A DNA stretch of 64,000 nt, taken from NCBI RefSeq assembly GCF_015191005.1, contig NZ_CP040442.1:2170001-2234000 (forward strand), given 5' to 3'. The stretch's first letter is position 1; every line of letters begins with the position of its first letter. A program made the translations under genes and the position numbers. This document shows, piece after piece, positions 26,608 to 35,734 of the stretch. The stretch is from Kaistella flava (ex Peng et al. 2021) (GTDB taxonomy: Bacteria; Bacteroidota; Bacteroidia; Flavobacteriales; Weeksellaceae). Below the pieces are notes generated by a model, which searched no databases, was not told the origin of the DNA, and saw only the letters and a program-made list of their open reading frames with translations.

Positions 26608-27784
26608 GGTCTGTTACTTTTTTATATTCGGCTAAAAGAGCTTGCCATACGACTTCCTGCTCATAATTCTCCATGATTCTTTTTCGGGACTGGTGTTGGA
26701 GACTTTGATATAAGATTTCATCATCTACCAGGTCACGCATCGCTTCTGCTAAAGCTTCTGTATTCTTTACCGGAACAATAAGTCCGTTTTGGTGGTCTTT
26801 AATGATTTCATTACAACCATTGATATTGCTCACAATACTTGGCAAACCCATCGCACCTGCCTGTAACACCACATTGGGAAAGCCTTCCCGGTAACTTGGA
26901 AAAACCAAGGCATTAGCAATCGCAAAGTAAGCACGGACATCGGGTTGAAAGCCGACAGAGATGATATTGGAGTTTTGTTCTATTTCCTGCAACGTGTCTG
27001 TTTTTAAAGCATCCAACTCCTGTTCATAAGGGCCTACGAGGAGGAGTTTACGGTTAAGGTTGAGATTGAGGTTGAGGTGGTCACTGAGCGCAGTCGAAGT
27101 GAGGGTTTTAAAAGCAGCAATCAGTTCATTAATTCCTTTATCTCCCACCAGACGGCCTACGAAGATAAAGACGAAATCGTCAGCTTCTATTTTCAATTGT
27201 TCTTTAAGTGACTGGTTTGCTGATTCTGAGAATAGCGTTTTATCAAAATAGGACGTGTTGATACCATTGGAACTGCCTTTTCCAATCACCTTTAACTTCT
27301 CTAATTGACAGAATCCTTCCTGAATGATTATTTCATTTAAGCCAAAAGAATTGGGATAGACTTTGGTAGCAAAAGAATAAGTTAGCTTTTCTACGAAATT
27401 CAGTACTTTTCTTTTGGTGCCCGTAGCTTCTAAAAGCGGTAAGCCCGCAACGGTATGAAAACGATTGGGTACACCTGCTAAAAAAGCGGCCATCATGCCA
27501 ACGATTCCCGCTTTCGGAGTATGGCTGTGTACGAGTTCTGGTTTTTCTTTTTTTAAAAATCGGTAGAGTTTCCAAACTGCTTTTAAATCATCCAATGGCG
27601 AAATCGTACGGGTCATTTCGATGTGGTGGTTTTTCACGCCATATTTTGTAGCTATCCTTTTGAGTTCTTTTTCGTCAGCCGAAATAGCAGTGACGTCATA
27701 GAACTGATTCATAAAGGTTAATTGTTTGCCCAACAATTTGTCCAGTGAAATGGGAACGGTGGTGATGCGGATGAGTTTTTTCAA
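26600..27784 (-). CDS. GT4 glycosyltransferase (PglA-like), TTG start
   Basis: 394 residues from TTG 27784 (TTG AAA AAA CTC, giving M-KKLIRITTVPISLDKLLG). A longer frame with ATG 27886 exists but begins upstream of the -7 box at 27814 and inside a dispersed repeat, so it cannot be the natural start. GT-B fold with SHTPKAGIVGMMAAFLAGVP, FVGRLVGDKGINELI and the donor-site SYREGFPNVVLQAGAMGLP. It likely adds the second sugar after PglC. An in-frame insertion of a small hairpin repeat plus hexamers (27060-27108) encodes ALSDHLNLNLNLNRK. Confidence 0.88.
   Translation of the reverse strand: MKKLIRITTVPISLDKLLGKQLTFMNQFYDVTAISADEKELKRIATKYGVKNHHIEMTRTISPLDDLKAVWKLYRFLKKEKPELVHSHTPKAGIVGMMAAFLAGVPNRFHTVAGLPLLEATGTKRKVLNFVEKLTYSFATKVYPNSFGLNEIIIQEGFCQLEKLKVIGKGSSNGINTSYFDKTLFSESANQSLKEQLKIEADDFVFIFVGRLVGDKGINELIAAFKTLTSTALSDHLNLNLNLNRKLLLVGPYEQELDALKTDTLQEIEQNSNIISVGFQPDVRAYFAIANALVFPSYREGFPNVVLQAGAMGLPSIVSNINGCNEIIKDHQNGLIVPVKNTEALAEAMRDLVDDEILYQSLQHQSRKRIMENYEQEVVWQALLAEYKKVTDHV
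27044..27108. repeat. Dispersed repeat and hexamers inserted in a CDS
   Basis: The plus strand reads GGTTAAGGTTGAG and then GAGGTTGAGGTGG, followed by CACTGAGCGCAGTCGAAGTG, a variant of the small hairpin repeat with CACT/AGTG arms. It is in frame within the glycosyltransferase at 26600. Confidence 0.7.
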
Positions 27785-27813
27785 GGGAAGGAGGTTGTTG
27801 TTTTTTTGTGGTG

Positions 27814-27821
27814 CAAAGATA
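27814..27821 (-). promoter_or_regulatory. -7 box for the PglA-like gene
   Basis: TATCTTTG followed by CACCAC on the minus strand. The expected transcription start lies about 25 nt before the TTG start at 27784. It shares the TTTGCACCA context with the boxes at 41794 and 45692. Confidence 0.65.
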
Positions 27822-27849
27822 AAGTTTTTCTGGTAACCATAGCGATGGA

Positions 27850-27965
27850 TGATGGATGATCTGGTGATTGAACTTGTCGAAATCACGGTATGAGCAAGGA
27901 CTTTATAGCGGGGTTTGCGGGATGGGTGATGGATGATGGATGATGGGTGATTGAGCTTGTCGAAA
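27850..27965. repeat. GGATGAT heptamers and small hairpins
   Basis: GGATGAT-type 7-bp units and two copies of the GTGATT...AATCAC small hairpin fill the space between two genes. Confidence 0.6.
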
Positions 27966-27987
27966 TCACGGTGTGGGCAAGGACTTG

Positions 27988-29067
27988 CTAGTTGGGTTCG
28001 CGGGGAATTACTTGTGCGAATATTTTCACCATAAAAATATACAAAAAGGGCATTGCCATAATTTTCGTACGTGCTATTAAGCCATAGTTTGCATAAGCAT
28101 AGACGTACATCACGGCTAACAGAAGAATTGTTAAACTTGCGAAAACTTCATACAAGCCCCATTTAATTGTTTTAAAATTACGCACCGCGATGTAAAAGAC
28201 TCCACCACTAATTAAAAGTAGAATCAAATTTTCAATACTCCAGATTTGATAGAGCCAGCCTGTTTTTTCAAAGGGCAGGGGTCGGAAATAAAAAGTAAAG
28301 ATTTTGTAAGGGAGATGGTATTCATCTAAGGGAACGTAAGCATCTGTTTTCTTTAGACCTTTGATGTGGTAATCGTAAATATGAATGATTCGTTTCCAGG
28401 GATTAGTGCGAATGAACGCAATTTTCTTTAAGAGCAAATAGATTCCTAAAAAGCAGAATAAAGAAATGACGCCGACACCCATTTTTTCTTTTACGCCTAA
28501 ATTTCCTTTCCACATATAAGCAATCATCAAAGCTACCAATAAGACCACTGCTACATGGGGTCTAATAAGAGCAATAAGTAAAAAGGATAAAACAAAGGAT
28601 GCTGATTTAATACGTCGTTGGAGCAGTTTTTCGGTCATCACCACCAAAGCCACAAACAGGATGGATTCTTTACCGATAAAAGAAGTCCAAAGGTGCAGAT
28701 TAGGGATTATCAAAAGAAAGAGTCCTACAAAAAAAGCCGGCTTACTATTTCGGGTTAATGACAAAATCATTTGCCATAATTTATAAAATCCAAAAAAGCT
28801 CAATACACTAAAGAGCAGAAAACCAGACCAAAAAGGCAGGGTAAGATATCTGACCAACGGAAAGGTTAGAATTTTGATGATATCAGTACCGGGTTGAAAA
28901 AATTTGAACCATGATGTTTGTGAAAGGTCCTGGCCGATGAACCAATATCTAACGGCATCGCCATTATTGGTGTTCACAAAATCCCAGGCTATATAAGCAA
29001 ATATCAAATGATAGCTGAAAAGAAAGAGCGGAAAATATTTTTTAAAAATAGAAAGCCTCATAGCCAA
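27988..29067 (-). CDS. Polytopic membrane protein, Wzy-like polymerase candidate 2
   Basis: 359 residues with about ten hydrophobic segments (FLFSYHLIFAYIAW, GFLLFSVLSFFGFYKLW, LISGGVFYIAV and others). It is paralogous to the next gene upstream: both carry NLH(F/L)W...IGK(D/E), (L/I)RPH(I/V) and FRP. A large periplasmic-type loop with charged residues lies near 225-270. Topology and position in a Wzx-containing locus suit an O-unit polymerase. It starts 1 bp after the upstream paralogue ends. The assignment rests on topology and context. Confidence 0.65.
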   Translation of the reverse strand: MAMRLSIFKKYFPLFLFSYHLIFAYIAWDFVNTNNGDAVRYWFIGQDLSQTSWFKFFQPGTDIIKILTFPLVRYLTLPFWSGFLLFSVLSFFGFYKLWQMILSLTRNSKPAFFVGLFLLIIPNLHLWTSFIGKESILFVALVVMTEKLLQRRIKSASFVLSFLLIALIRPHVAVVLLVALMIAYMWKGNLGVKEKMGVGVISLFCFLGIYLLLKKIAFIRTNPWKRIIHIYDYHIKGLKKTDAYVPLDEYHLPYKIFTFYFRPLPFEKTGWLYQIWSIENLILLLISGGVFYIAVRNFKTIKWGLYEVFASLTILLLAVMYVYAYANYGLIARTKIMAMPFLYIFMVKIFAQVIPREPN

Positions 29068-29068
29068 T

Positions 29069-30235
29069 CTATATTTTTCGGATTAATCTTCTTTCCTGCT
29101 CGTAAGAAAAAATCCATAACATATAAATGAGGAAGCCGGGCAAAAACATATTTCGCATGCGGATCATAATGCCGACATTTCCTAAAGATTGGGAGAAAGC
29201 CAAAGTACCCACAATGAGAAAGAACACCAACCCTTTAATAACAAACGGCGCGGCTTTAAAAGCTTGCAAAGGTTTACTGCGCATCGCCTTTATAAATACA
29301 ATCACCAAAACCAGGTTTTCCAGTGAAGCAATCAAACCGTTGATATTCCTGACATCAAAGAAGAAGGGACGAAACCAAAAGGTGAGGACTTTTAAAGGAA
29401 ATGGATAAGAAGATATATCGATAGCTGAACCTGTACCTGCACGACTCAACAAACTCGCTTTAGAATCCGCAAACTTATCGAAACTCTCAGCAGAGGCATC
29501 TTCAATTTTCGCAAACTCAAGCACTGAAGGCAATATAGCAAGACCAATCCCCAAAAGAACGGTTGAAAAAGCCACCCTTTGAAAAACAGAAATTTTACCA
29601 CCCAAAATATAAGCGAAGCCAAAACCGACCATGAGAAAAAGGACAATATGCGGTCGGAGTGCTAAGGAGATTAAAATACTCAAAACCAAGAGTGGGCTTC
29701 GAATTACAGGTTTCATTACGCCATAAGAAAACATACCAATACAGAGAAATAAGGTCGTATCCTTACCGATACCGGCACTCCAAAAGTGGAGATTGGGTAG
29801 AAAAAAAAGAGCCGGGAAAAGAATGTAGCCGTATAATACTTTGTTATAGGGAATAGTTTTCACCACGACCATATAAAAAAAGGTGAGTCCCATAAAACCA
29901 AAGAGAGAGAACACAAGGGTGTTGGATAGATAAGACATGTTCAAGACATTAGAAAAGAGGAAATTAAAGGCGTACATAAACATGGTGCCTTCCCCATCAA
30001 AAAGGCCTGCTTTAAAAGTGTCAAAAGTATAGGTCTTTGGGACGCGCCAGTAACCGACAGCGTCACCCAGAATAAAGTAGCAGAAATAGACTCCTAATAA
30101 CAAATGGAAGAATAATAAATAACGCAACATCCGATGATCCCTTTCGGAAAGGTCATTACTGAACAGTTGGATAAACCCCAATCCTAAAAGAACAATGATC
30201 GGAATGTAAAACAAATCAAGCAACATACTTTTCAA
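29069..30235 (-). CDS. Polytopic membrane protein, Wzy-like polymerase candidate 1
   Basis: 388 residues, about ten membrane segments (IIVLLGLGFIQLF, LLFFHLLLGVYFCYFIL, LVLSILISLALRPHIVLFL). Shared with its downstream paralogue: LPNLHFWSAGIGKD, LRPHIV and FWFRPFFF, with Arg residues in a central loop that could contact polyprenyl-linked substrate. It overlaps the acyltransferase by 20 bp (11 bp if the second ATG, 30226, is used). Probably polymerase or ligase of the locus; not recognised at family level. Confidence 0.65.
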   Translation of the reverse strand: MKSMLLDLFYIPIIVLLGLGFIQLFSNDLSERDHRMLRYLLFFHLLLGVYFCYFILGDAVGYWRVPKTYTFDTFKAGLFDGEGTMFMYAFNFLFSNVLNMSYLSNTLVFSLFGFMGLTFFYMVVVKTIPYNKVLYGYILFPALFFLPNLHFWSAGIGKDTTLFLCIGMFSYGVMKPVIRSPLLVLSILISLALRPHIVLFLMVGFGFAYILGGKISVFQRVAFSTVLLGIGLAILPSVLEFAKIEDASAESFDKFADSKASLLSRAGTGSAIDISSYPFPLKVLTFWFRPFFFDVRNINGLIASLENLVLVIVFIKAMRSKPLQAFKAAPFVIKGLVFFLIVGTLAFSQSLGNVGIMIRMRNMFLPGFLIYMLWIFSYEQERRLIRKI

Positions 30236-31253
30236 ATTTATTTTTAATGAAAGTCATGACGTGTTTCTCAAAAATTAAATAATAGAAATAACTGATCAAA
30301 CAGCACAAAAATATAACAATAAACAGCTCGAACAATAAAACAATCTGATGATCAGCAGCAGGCATTACCCGAACCAACATACTTTGAAGCGGATTATGCA
30401 ACAAATAAAGCGAATAACTCGAATTACCCAAAAGCATCCAAACATTATTTTCCGGTATTTTCTTTGTAAAATATTTAATTCCGACATACACAAAACCTGC
30501 AGCAGAAAGCGCAAAAATAAGATTTAATGAAAAAGGAAATAAGTTGATGGCAGCATATTTCAAATAGAGAAAAATCAGAAAAAGTACGATAGGGAAAATG
30601 ACGAACCATTTACGATCTGTTTTCACAAGGTTCATTTTAATCAAATAAGCCACCATTACTCCCATAATAAATTCAAGGTTATAAAGATTGAAAATGAGTT
30701 TAAGGAATGGGTGTTCGAATATTAGGTGAGAAATACTTGTGCCGATAATGCCCAAAAGCCAAACGATTAAAATGACATACCAGAGTTTTTTTGAGAAAAA
30801 ATTTAAACTGTACATCAAGTAAAAAAACATTTCAAAAACAAGGGTCCAGGCAACCGAAAGTGCTGGATTTCCGTCAGGAATTAAAAGCACAGACGTGAGT
30901 AAACTCATCGATCGATCAGAATTACTGGAGCCTGGAAAAAGAAAATAAAGCAGTATCATGGCAAATGACACTGGAAGATAAGGCACATAAATTCTGATCA
31001 CCCTATTAAAAGTATATTTTTTTAAATAGCCAGTCTGTCCTCTATAATTATAAGTCGTGTAAGCAATAATAAAACCTGATAATACAAAGAAAAAATCTAC
31101 CCCTAACTTTCCAACTGAAGCGATGAAGGCAAGTGCAGCATTATCCAATTTAAGATAATGTTCAAAAGAAGCATAAGAGTGGTGAACCACTACTAATAAA
31201 GAAGCAATTCCCCTATAAATCTGCAGAATGTCAAAATATCTTTTGTTTTCCAT
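30216..31253 (-). CDS. Acyltransferase family 3, O-acetyltransferase
   Basis: 345 residues with ten or so membrane helices. The N-terminus FDILQIYRGIASLLVVVHHS has the conserved Arg and HH pair of acyltransferase 3 proteins, followed by VDFFFVLSGFIIAY. These integral membrane enzymes O-acetylate sugars of capsule or O-antigen. It sits between glycosyltransferases and the Wzy-like pair, so the likely acceptor is this polysaccharide. Confidence 0.88.
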   Translation of the reverse strand: MENKRYFDILQIYRGIASLLVVVHHSYASFEHYLKLDNAALAFIASVGKLGVDFFFVLSGFIIAYTTYNYRGQTGYLKKYTFNRVIRIYVPYLPVSFAMILLYFLFPGSSNSDRSMSLLTSVLLIPDGNPALSVAWTLVFEMFFYLMYSLNFFSKKLWYVILIVWLLGIIGTSISHLIFEHPFLKLIFNLYNLEFIMGVMVAYLIKMNLVKTDRKWFVIFPIVLFLIFLYLKYAAINLFPFSLNLIFALSAAGFVYVGIKYFTKKIPENNVWMLLGNSSYSLYLLHNPLQSMLVRVMPAADHQIVLLFELFIVIFLCCLISYFYYLIFEKHVMTFIKNKFEKYVA

Positions 31254-31258
31254 TGCTG

Positions 31259-32332
31259 CTATTTATTTGTTCGTTCTAGTATTTCTTTCCATTTTTTAGA
31301 AGTGGCCTGAAGAGAAAATTTCCCCTCTACTTCTTCCCTTCCTTTCTGTCCCATTCTATTCCTTTCCTCTATATTTGTTTTCAGGTATTTTATTTTCTCT
31401 AGCCATTCTTTTTCACCATTTACTAAAAAGCCATTTTCACCTTCATTAATAACTTCATTGTTCATCCCAACGGGTGAGGCGATTGCTGGAATACTGCACG
31501 CAAAATACTGGATTATTTTATAGGAGCACTTTCCTTTTTCCCAAAGAGAATCCTGCAACGGCATGATGCCCATATCAAACTGACGAATATGTTCCACTTC
31601 GGTTTCTTCAGTCCAGGGAATATATTTTACATTTTTTCCCAAATTCATATCTTCGGTGATGCCTACAATATGAAATTCTATAGTTGCATCCTCCTGTAAT
31701 TTTATAATCCAATTCCTTTGAGGCAGCAAATGCTTTTCAAAAGTAGATTTGGTCCCAATCCAGCCAATAACAAATTTTTCAGATTCTTTCTTTACTTGGA
31801 AAGGATACCGTTCCAGATCAATAACCGTTGGTATAATCTCTATTTTTTGCGCTCCGGCTTTTTTTGCACGGTCGGCAAGGTACGAATTTCCGGCAACGAC
31901 CACCGCCGCATTTTTCATAACCGTATCAATCTTTTTACTTAAAAACAATTTGAGCAGAGGATTTGAACTTTGATCATAATTATGAAAGATAGCATCGTCA
32001 TAATCGACGATGTATTTTTTTCCAAAAAGTTTCAGCAGATATTCTGCAAAGGATGGTAGGTAAGGAAAGAGTTCTTTCTCAATGACTATTGTATCATAGT
32101 TCCCAACGGTGAATAATTTCAAAAATCTTTTTCCATAGCCCAAGACCGCTTCGACCAAAGTAGATTTTCCTGCATACAATTGCACCAGATAGTTTTCAAT
32201 AAAGAGCGGACTTACCTCCACCTCAAATCCGGCCTTTTCCAAATAAGGGAAATACTGGAAACTTCGCAGTCTGCTGCTGCCCGCATTTCGGGAGTATTTG
32301 GTGAAGTAGAGAATTTTTGGGTGGGAAGGCAT
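31259..32332 (-). CDS. GT4-like glycosyltransferase
   Basis: 357 residues. Early YFTKYSRNAGSSRLRSFQY, IVDYDDAIFHNY, VVAGNSYLADRAKKAG, and FVIGWIGTKSTFEKHLL open the C-terminal donor domain; MPLQDSLWEKGKCSYKIIQY replaces the usual EGFG motif. GT-B fold, retaining GT4 type. Acceptor and donor unknown. An array of GTGAATT heptamers lies just upstream (32348-32389). Confidence 0.82.
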   Translation of the reverse strand: MPSHPKILYFTKYSRNAGSSRLRSFQYFPYLEKAGFEVEVSPLFIENYLVQLYAGKSTLVEAVLGYGKRFLKLFTVGNYDTIVIEKELFPYLPSFAEYLLKLFGKKYIVDYDDAIFHNYDQSSNPLLKLFLSKKIDTVMKNAAVVVAGNSYLADRAKKAGAQKIEIIPTVIDLERYPFQVKKESEKFVIGWIGTKSTFEKHLLPQRNWIIKLQEDATIEFHIVGITEDMNLGKNVKYIPWTEETEVEHIRQFDMGIMPLQDSLWEKGKCSYKIIQYFACSIPAIASPVGMNNEVINEGENGFLVNGEKEWLEKIKYLKTNIEERNRMGQKGREEVEGKFSLQATSKKWKEILERTNK

Positions 32333-32347
32333 GGGTGATTTGTAATC

Positions 32348-32389
32348 GTGAATTGTGAATTGTGAATTGTGAATTGTGAATTGTGAATT
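32348..32389. repeat. GTGAATT heptamer array
   Basis: Six tandem copies of GTGAATT between two glycosyltransferase genes. Confidence 0.85.
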
Positions 32390-32399
32390 TACTGTAAAA

Positions 32400-33599
32400 T
32401 TATTCTATTTTTAATTTTTTGATTGCTTTAATGTAGGAATCTGCGGCGGACTCTAATGAGAAATAAGCCAGTGCCTGACTTCTAGTTTTTTCTCTGTCGG
32501 TTCTTTTCGCCTCCGTGATTAATTTAATGATTTCGGGTAATTGCTTTTGCAGACCGATTTGATGGTCGTAAAGATAGCAAGATTCAAAATGATGTAGTAT
32601 ATTTTCTGTATCTCCAATTCCTTTGCTGGCAACCACTGGAAGTCCTGTTAAAAGATATTCCCCCAATTTTATAGGAGCAACGCCCTGCATGCTGTAGGCA
32701 GGTTGGCGGAATGCAAAAGCCGCATCTGCTGCATTGAGGTATCCTGGGATTTGATCAATATTCACTTTTTTAATGATGATATCTTCTGTCTGCTCTTTTA
32801 ATTGTGTTTTGGCAAATTCCGTATTTCCGGTGAGGATTAAAAATTGTGCGGGTTGTTTCTGACGGAAGACTCTGAAAATCCGCAACATCTCATCCAGTCC
32901 ATATTGTGGCCCTAAGGATCCACAGTAAATCATCAGTATTTCCTCGTCGGAAATTGCTAAATACTTTCTAATTTTCACCCGGTCATTTGAATTGATACTA
33001 AATTGTGATGCATCTCTGCCATTGAATACGACGGAGAATTTGTCTTTAAACGGTTCTCCAATCGTCTGAAGGTGAATATCAATGGCTTTTTGAGAACGGG
33101 TTACAACAACATCCGCTCTTAAAAGCATTTTTTGTTCTATGCCTTTGAGCCATTGATATTGACGGCTCTCTTTTTTCAGTCCGGCAAAATCGACCCTTTC
33201 TTCTAAAGGCAGACCATCGGCATCAAAGATTATTTTGAAGTTCCTGTCTTTTATTTGATTAACCATGAAAGCCGGAAAAGTACTTCTTGGCACCACGATA
33301 TCAATCTCATGTTTCTGAATATAAGAGGCTATTTTTTTTGAAGAAGTAAATAGCGTTAATAAACTGCCTAAAGATGCAATTGGTTTTTTAAGAATGGGAA
33401 ATGCAGTATAATGAATACCCATTTCTAATGCTGAAGTTTTAATGGCATCAATTCTCGCTTCATCTGCCCAGGTAAACTGAATGACGTGAAAATTAATATT
33501 TTCTGTCTTAGCAATCTCTTGAAAAATGGGCATGAAAAGTCCTTCCATGTAGTTGGTTTGGGGACCATCCCAGGTGATGAAAAGGAGATTTTTAGGCAT
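32400..33599 (-). CDS. GT4-like glycosyltransferase
   Basis: 399 residues. FITWDGPQTNYMEGLFMPIF at the start, IDIVVPRSTFPAFMVN, VVTRSQKAIDIHL, FSVVFNGRDASQF, MIYCGSLGPQYGLDEMLRIF and FAFRQPAYSMQGVAPIKLGE followed by YLLTGLPVVAS mark a GT-B enzyme. It overlaps the preceding glycosyltransferase by 8 bp, so the two are cotranscribed. Specificity is not readable. Confidence 0.82.
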   Translation of the reverse strand: MPKNLLFITWDGPQTNYMEGLFMPIFQEIAKTENINFHVIQFTWADEARIDAIKTSALEMGIHYTAFPILKKPIASLGSLLTLFTSSKKIASYIQKHEIDIVVPRSTFPAFMVNQIKDRNFKIIFDADGLPLEERVDFAGLKKESRQYQWLKGIEQKMLLRADVVVTRSQKAIDIHLQTIGEPFKDKFSVVFNGRDASQFSINSNDRVKIRKYLAISDEEILMIYCGSLGPQYGLDEMLRIFRVFRQKQPAQFLILTGNTEFAKTQLKEQTEDIIIKKVNIDQIPGYLNAADAAFAFRQPAYSMQGVAPIKLGEYLLTGLPVVASKGIGDTENILHHFESCYLYDHQIGLQKQLPEIIKLITEAKRTDREKTRSQALAYFSLESAADSYIKAIKKLKIE

Positions 33600-34656
33600 A
33601 TTCTTTTATATATATTTCTTCTAAATTCTTGATATATTTTTCAATGGTAAACTCATCTTTTACATCATTAAAACCCTGAAATCCAATCAATTTTCTTTCT
33701 TGCTCACTTTTTGAAATAATCATTTCAAGTTTTGAATGCAATTCATCAATATCATTAGGATTAAACAACCAACCATTTTCACCGTTCTGCACAAATTCTG
33801 GAATTCCTCCTACATTAGAACACAAAACAGGAACTTGCTGAAACATTGCTTCAACCGCTGCGATACCAAATCCTTCAGAGAAAGATGGTAGAACAAACAA
33901 ATCTGCAACTGCTAAAAATTCTGCAGGTTCCTCTTGAAAACCTACAAAAGCAACCCGATTAAAAATTTTTAATTCCTTGGCAAGTGTTTCCAAATTTGAT
34001 CGTTCCCTTCCATCACCAACAACAACGAGTTTCATTTCGGTATTTTTCAATTTCGCAAAGGCTTTTAAAAGTGTTTGTACATTTTTTACCTTTTCTAAAC
34101 GTCCTATATAAACCATTGTAAACGATTCTGAACTACTCTTGTTAAAAACAGTAGAAAAACTTACAGGGTTATAAACTACTATCCCTTTATAAGCAGTGAT
34201 CTCACCAATTGTAATAAGATGAGTTTTAACGGATTTTGAAACGCAAATTACTTTATCTGCTAAACGATATACTGCAGAAAAAACCTTTTGGGCGATTGAC
34301 GAATGATTGGGAATCCCGATTTCTTCACCGATAATCGTTTTTACGCCTGCTAATTTTGCAGCAATAATTCCATGAAAATTGGCTTCAGCTGCAGCAGTAT
34401 GAACTACATCCGGTTTTATTTTTCGAATCAGTTTATAAAGACTAAAAATATTAGAAAGATTCCTGATGGAAAAATTACGGTTGAGAATATGAACCTCAAA
34501 ATTTCTTTTTCGCAGGATTTTTTCTGCGCTGCCACCGAAACCTATCGCAGCAAAAATATATTGATGCTGTAAAAGTTCAGGTTTTTCGGTAAAACTGATA
34601 TATTTTTTTTCCTGACCCCCGAAGTCTAATAACGTTGTAAGTCTTAAAATTTTCAT
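33592..34656 (-). CDS. GT4 glycosyltransferase
   Basis: 354 residues. LRLTTLLDFGGQEKKYISF at the N-terminus, VVHTAAAEANFHGIIAAKLA, VICVSKSVKTHL, MVYIGRLEKVKNVQTLLKAF, and the donor-site LPSFSEGFGIAAVEAMFQQ with both conserved Glu. A standard retaining GT4. The 163-bp gap upstream, the largest within this block, shows no promoter I can support. Confidence 0.88.
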   Translation of the reverse strand: MKILRLTTLLDFGGQEKKYISFTEKPELLQHQYIFAAIGFGGSAEKILRKRNFEVHILNRNFSIRNLSNIFSLYKLIRKIKPDVVHTAAAEANFHGIIAAKLAGVKTIIGEEIGIPNHSSIAQKVFSAVYRLADKVICVSKSVKTHLITIGEITAYKGIVVYNPVSFSTVFNKSSSESFTMVYIGRLEKVKNVQTLLKAFAKLKNTEMKLVVVGDGRERSNLETLAKELKIFNRVAFVGFQEEPAEFLAVADLFVLPSFSEGFGIAAVEAMFQQVPVLCSNVGGIPEFVQNGENGWLFNPNDIDELHSKLEMIISKSEQERKLIGFQGFNDVKDEFTIEKYIKNLEEIYIKEYA

Positions 34657-34819
34657 TTAGTATTTAGAATTGATGGTTTTGTAAAAGTTAAGTCCATCTC
34701 AAGCTTTATAAATCATTCCTTTACTTACTTATACAATCTGACAACGTATAAAATATGTTTTAACTGAAATTAAAATAAGTAAACATAGTAGTAAAAAGAA
34801 GAAATATAATCAAAGTTTA

Positions 34820-35734
34820 TTACGTTAATATTTTCCACGTTAGCATATAAAGATATTTACTAAAAAGTGAAGAATTGTTTAATCCCAATTTTTCGTAACG
34901 AATAATTAAATTATATTTCAAAATTTTCTTTAAATACGGAACGGTACGTTTCTCACTTGATGAATAATATTTTTTAGCAAACAATATTGATTCAGAACAT
35001 GAAGCTACACTCATATTAGGCTTACCTTGTTTAGCTACTGAACCTTTATGAATTCTATAATTAACCGTTTCTATTTCAAAAAAATATACTTTAATGCCAG
35101 ACTTTGTCAGGTTAAGCCACATTGTAATGTCTTCGAAAAGCAGAAAATCCTCATCGAATCCACCAACTAAATCTAAAACCTCTCTTTTTAAAAATATCGA
35201 TGGAGCGATAATTTCATTTCGCTTTTTAAGGTTAAAATATTGTTCAGTTGCACTTTGACTAAAGAATTTTTTTTCTACAGGACTTGAAGCTATATAATTT
35301 ATAATTTCAAAGTGATCGAGATAATATCTACTACAAGTCTGTAATGCTTTTATATCCTGATTATTTTTAATAAAATTTATATTAACCTCAATGCAATTTT
35401 CAATTAATGCATCATCACCCGCAATGAACTTTATCCAATCCCCTGATGAAGCTTTTAAACCACGGTTGCAGTTAGCAGGAATACCCGTATTTTTTTCTAC
35501 TGTAATAAGTGTTGACTTTACAAATCGATCCTTATTTTGATCTAACCAATTTTTACAGATTTCAATCGTATTATCTTTAGATCCATCATCAGTAATAATA
35601 AGTTCTAAGTTTTGATAAGTTTGTATTCTTGTACTTTCTAAAGTTTCCAAAACATATTTTCCGGAATTATAGGTGATCACAATAATAGAAACCAAAGGAC
35701 CTTGTTTCGTCTTAGAAATAGTTACATTATCCAT
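34820..35734 (-). CDS. GT2 glycosyltransferase
   Basis: 304 residues. VSIIVITYNSGKYVLETLES, LIITDDGSKDNTIEICKNW and KFIAGDDALIE (the DXD-type motif) define a GT-A inverting enzyme. An FDEDFLLFEDITMWLNL segment follows, and a HKGSVAKQG region near the C-terminus. It overlaps wzx by 8 bp. Acceptor unknown. Confidence 0.88.
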   Translation of the reverse strand: MDNVTISKTKQGPLVSIIVITYNSGKYVLETLESTRIQTYQNLELIITDDGSKDNTIEICKNWLDQNKDRFVKSTLITVEKNTGIPANCNRGLKASSGDWIKFIAGDDALIENCIEVNINFIKNNQDIKALQTCSRYYLDHFEIINYIASSPVEKKFFSQSATEQYFNLKKRNEIIAPSIFLKREVLDLVGGFDEDFLLFEDITMWLNLTKSGIKVYFFEIETVNYRIHKGSVAKQGKPNMSVASCSESILFAKKYYSSSEKRTVPYLKKILKYNLIIRYEKLGLNNSSLFSKYLYMLTWKILT

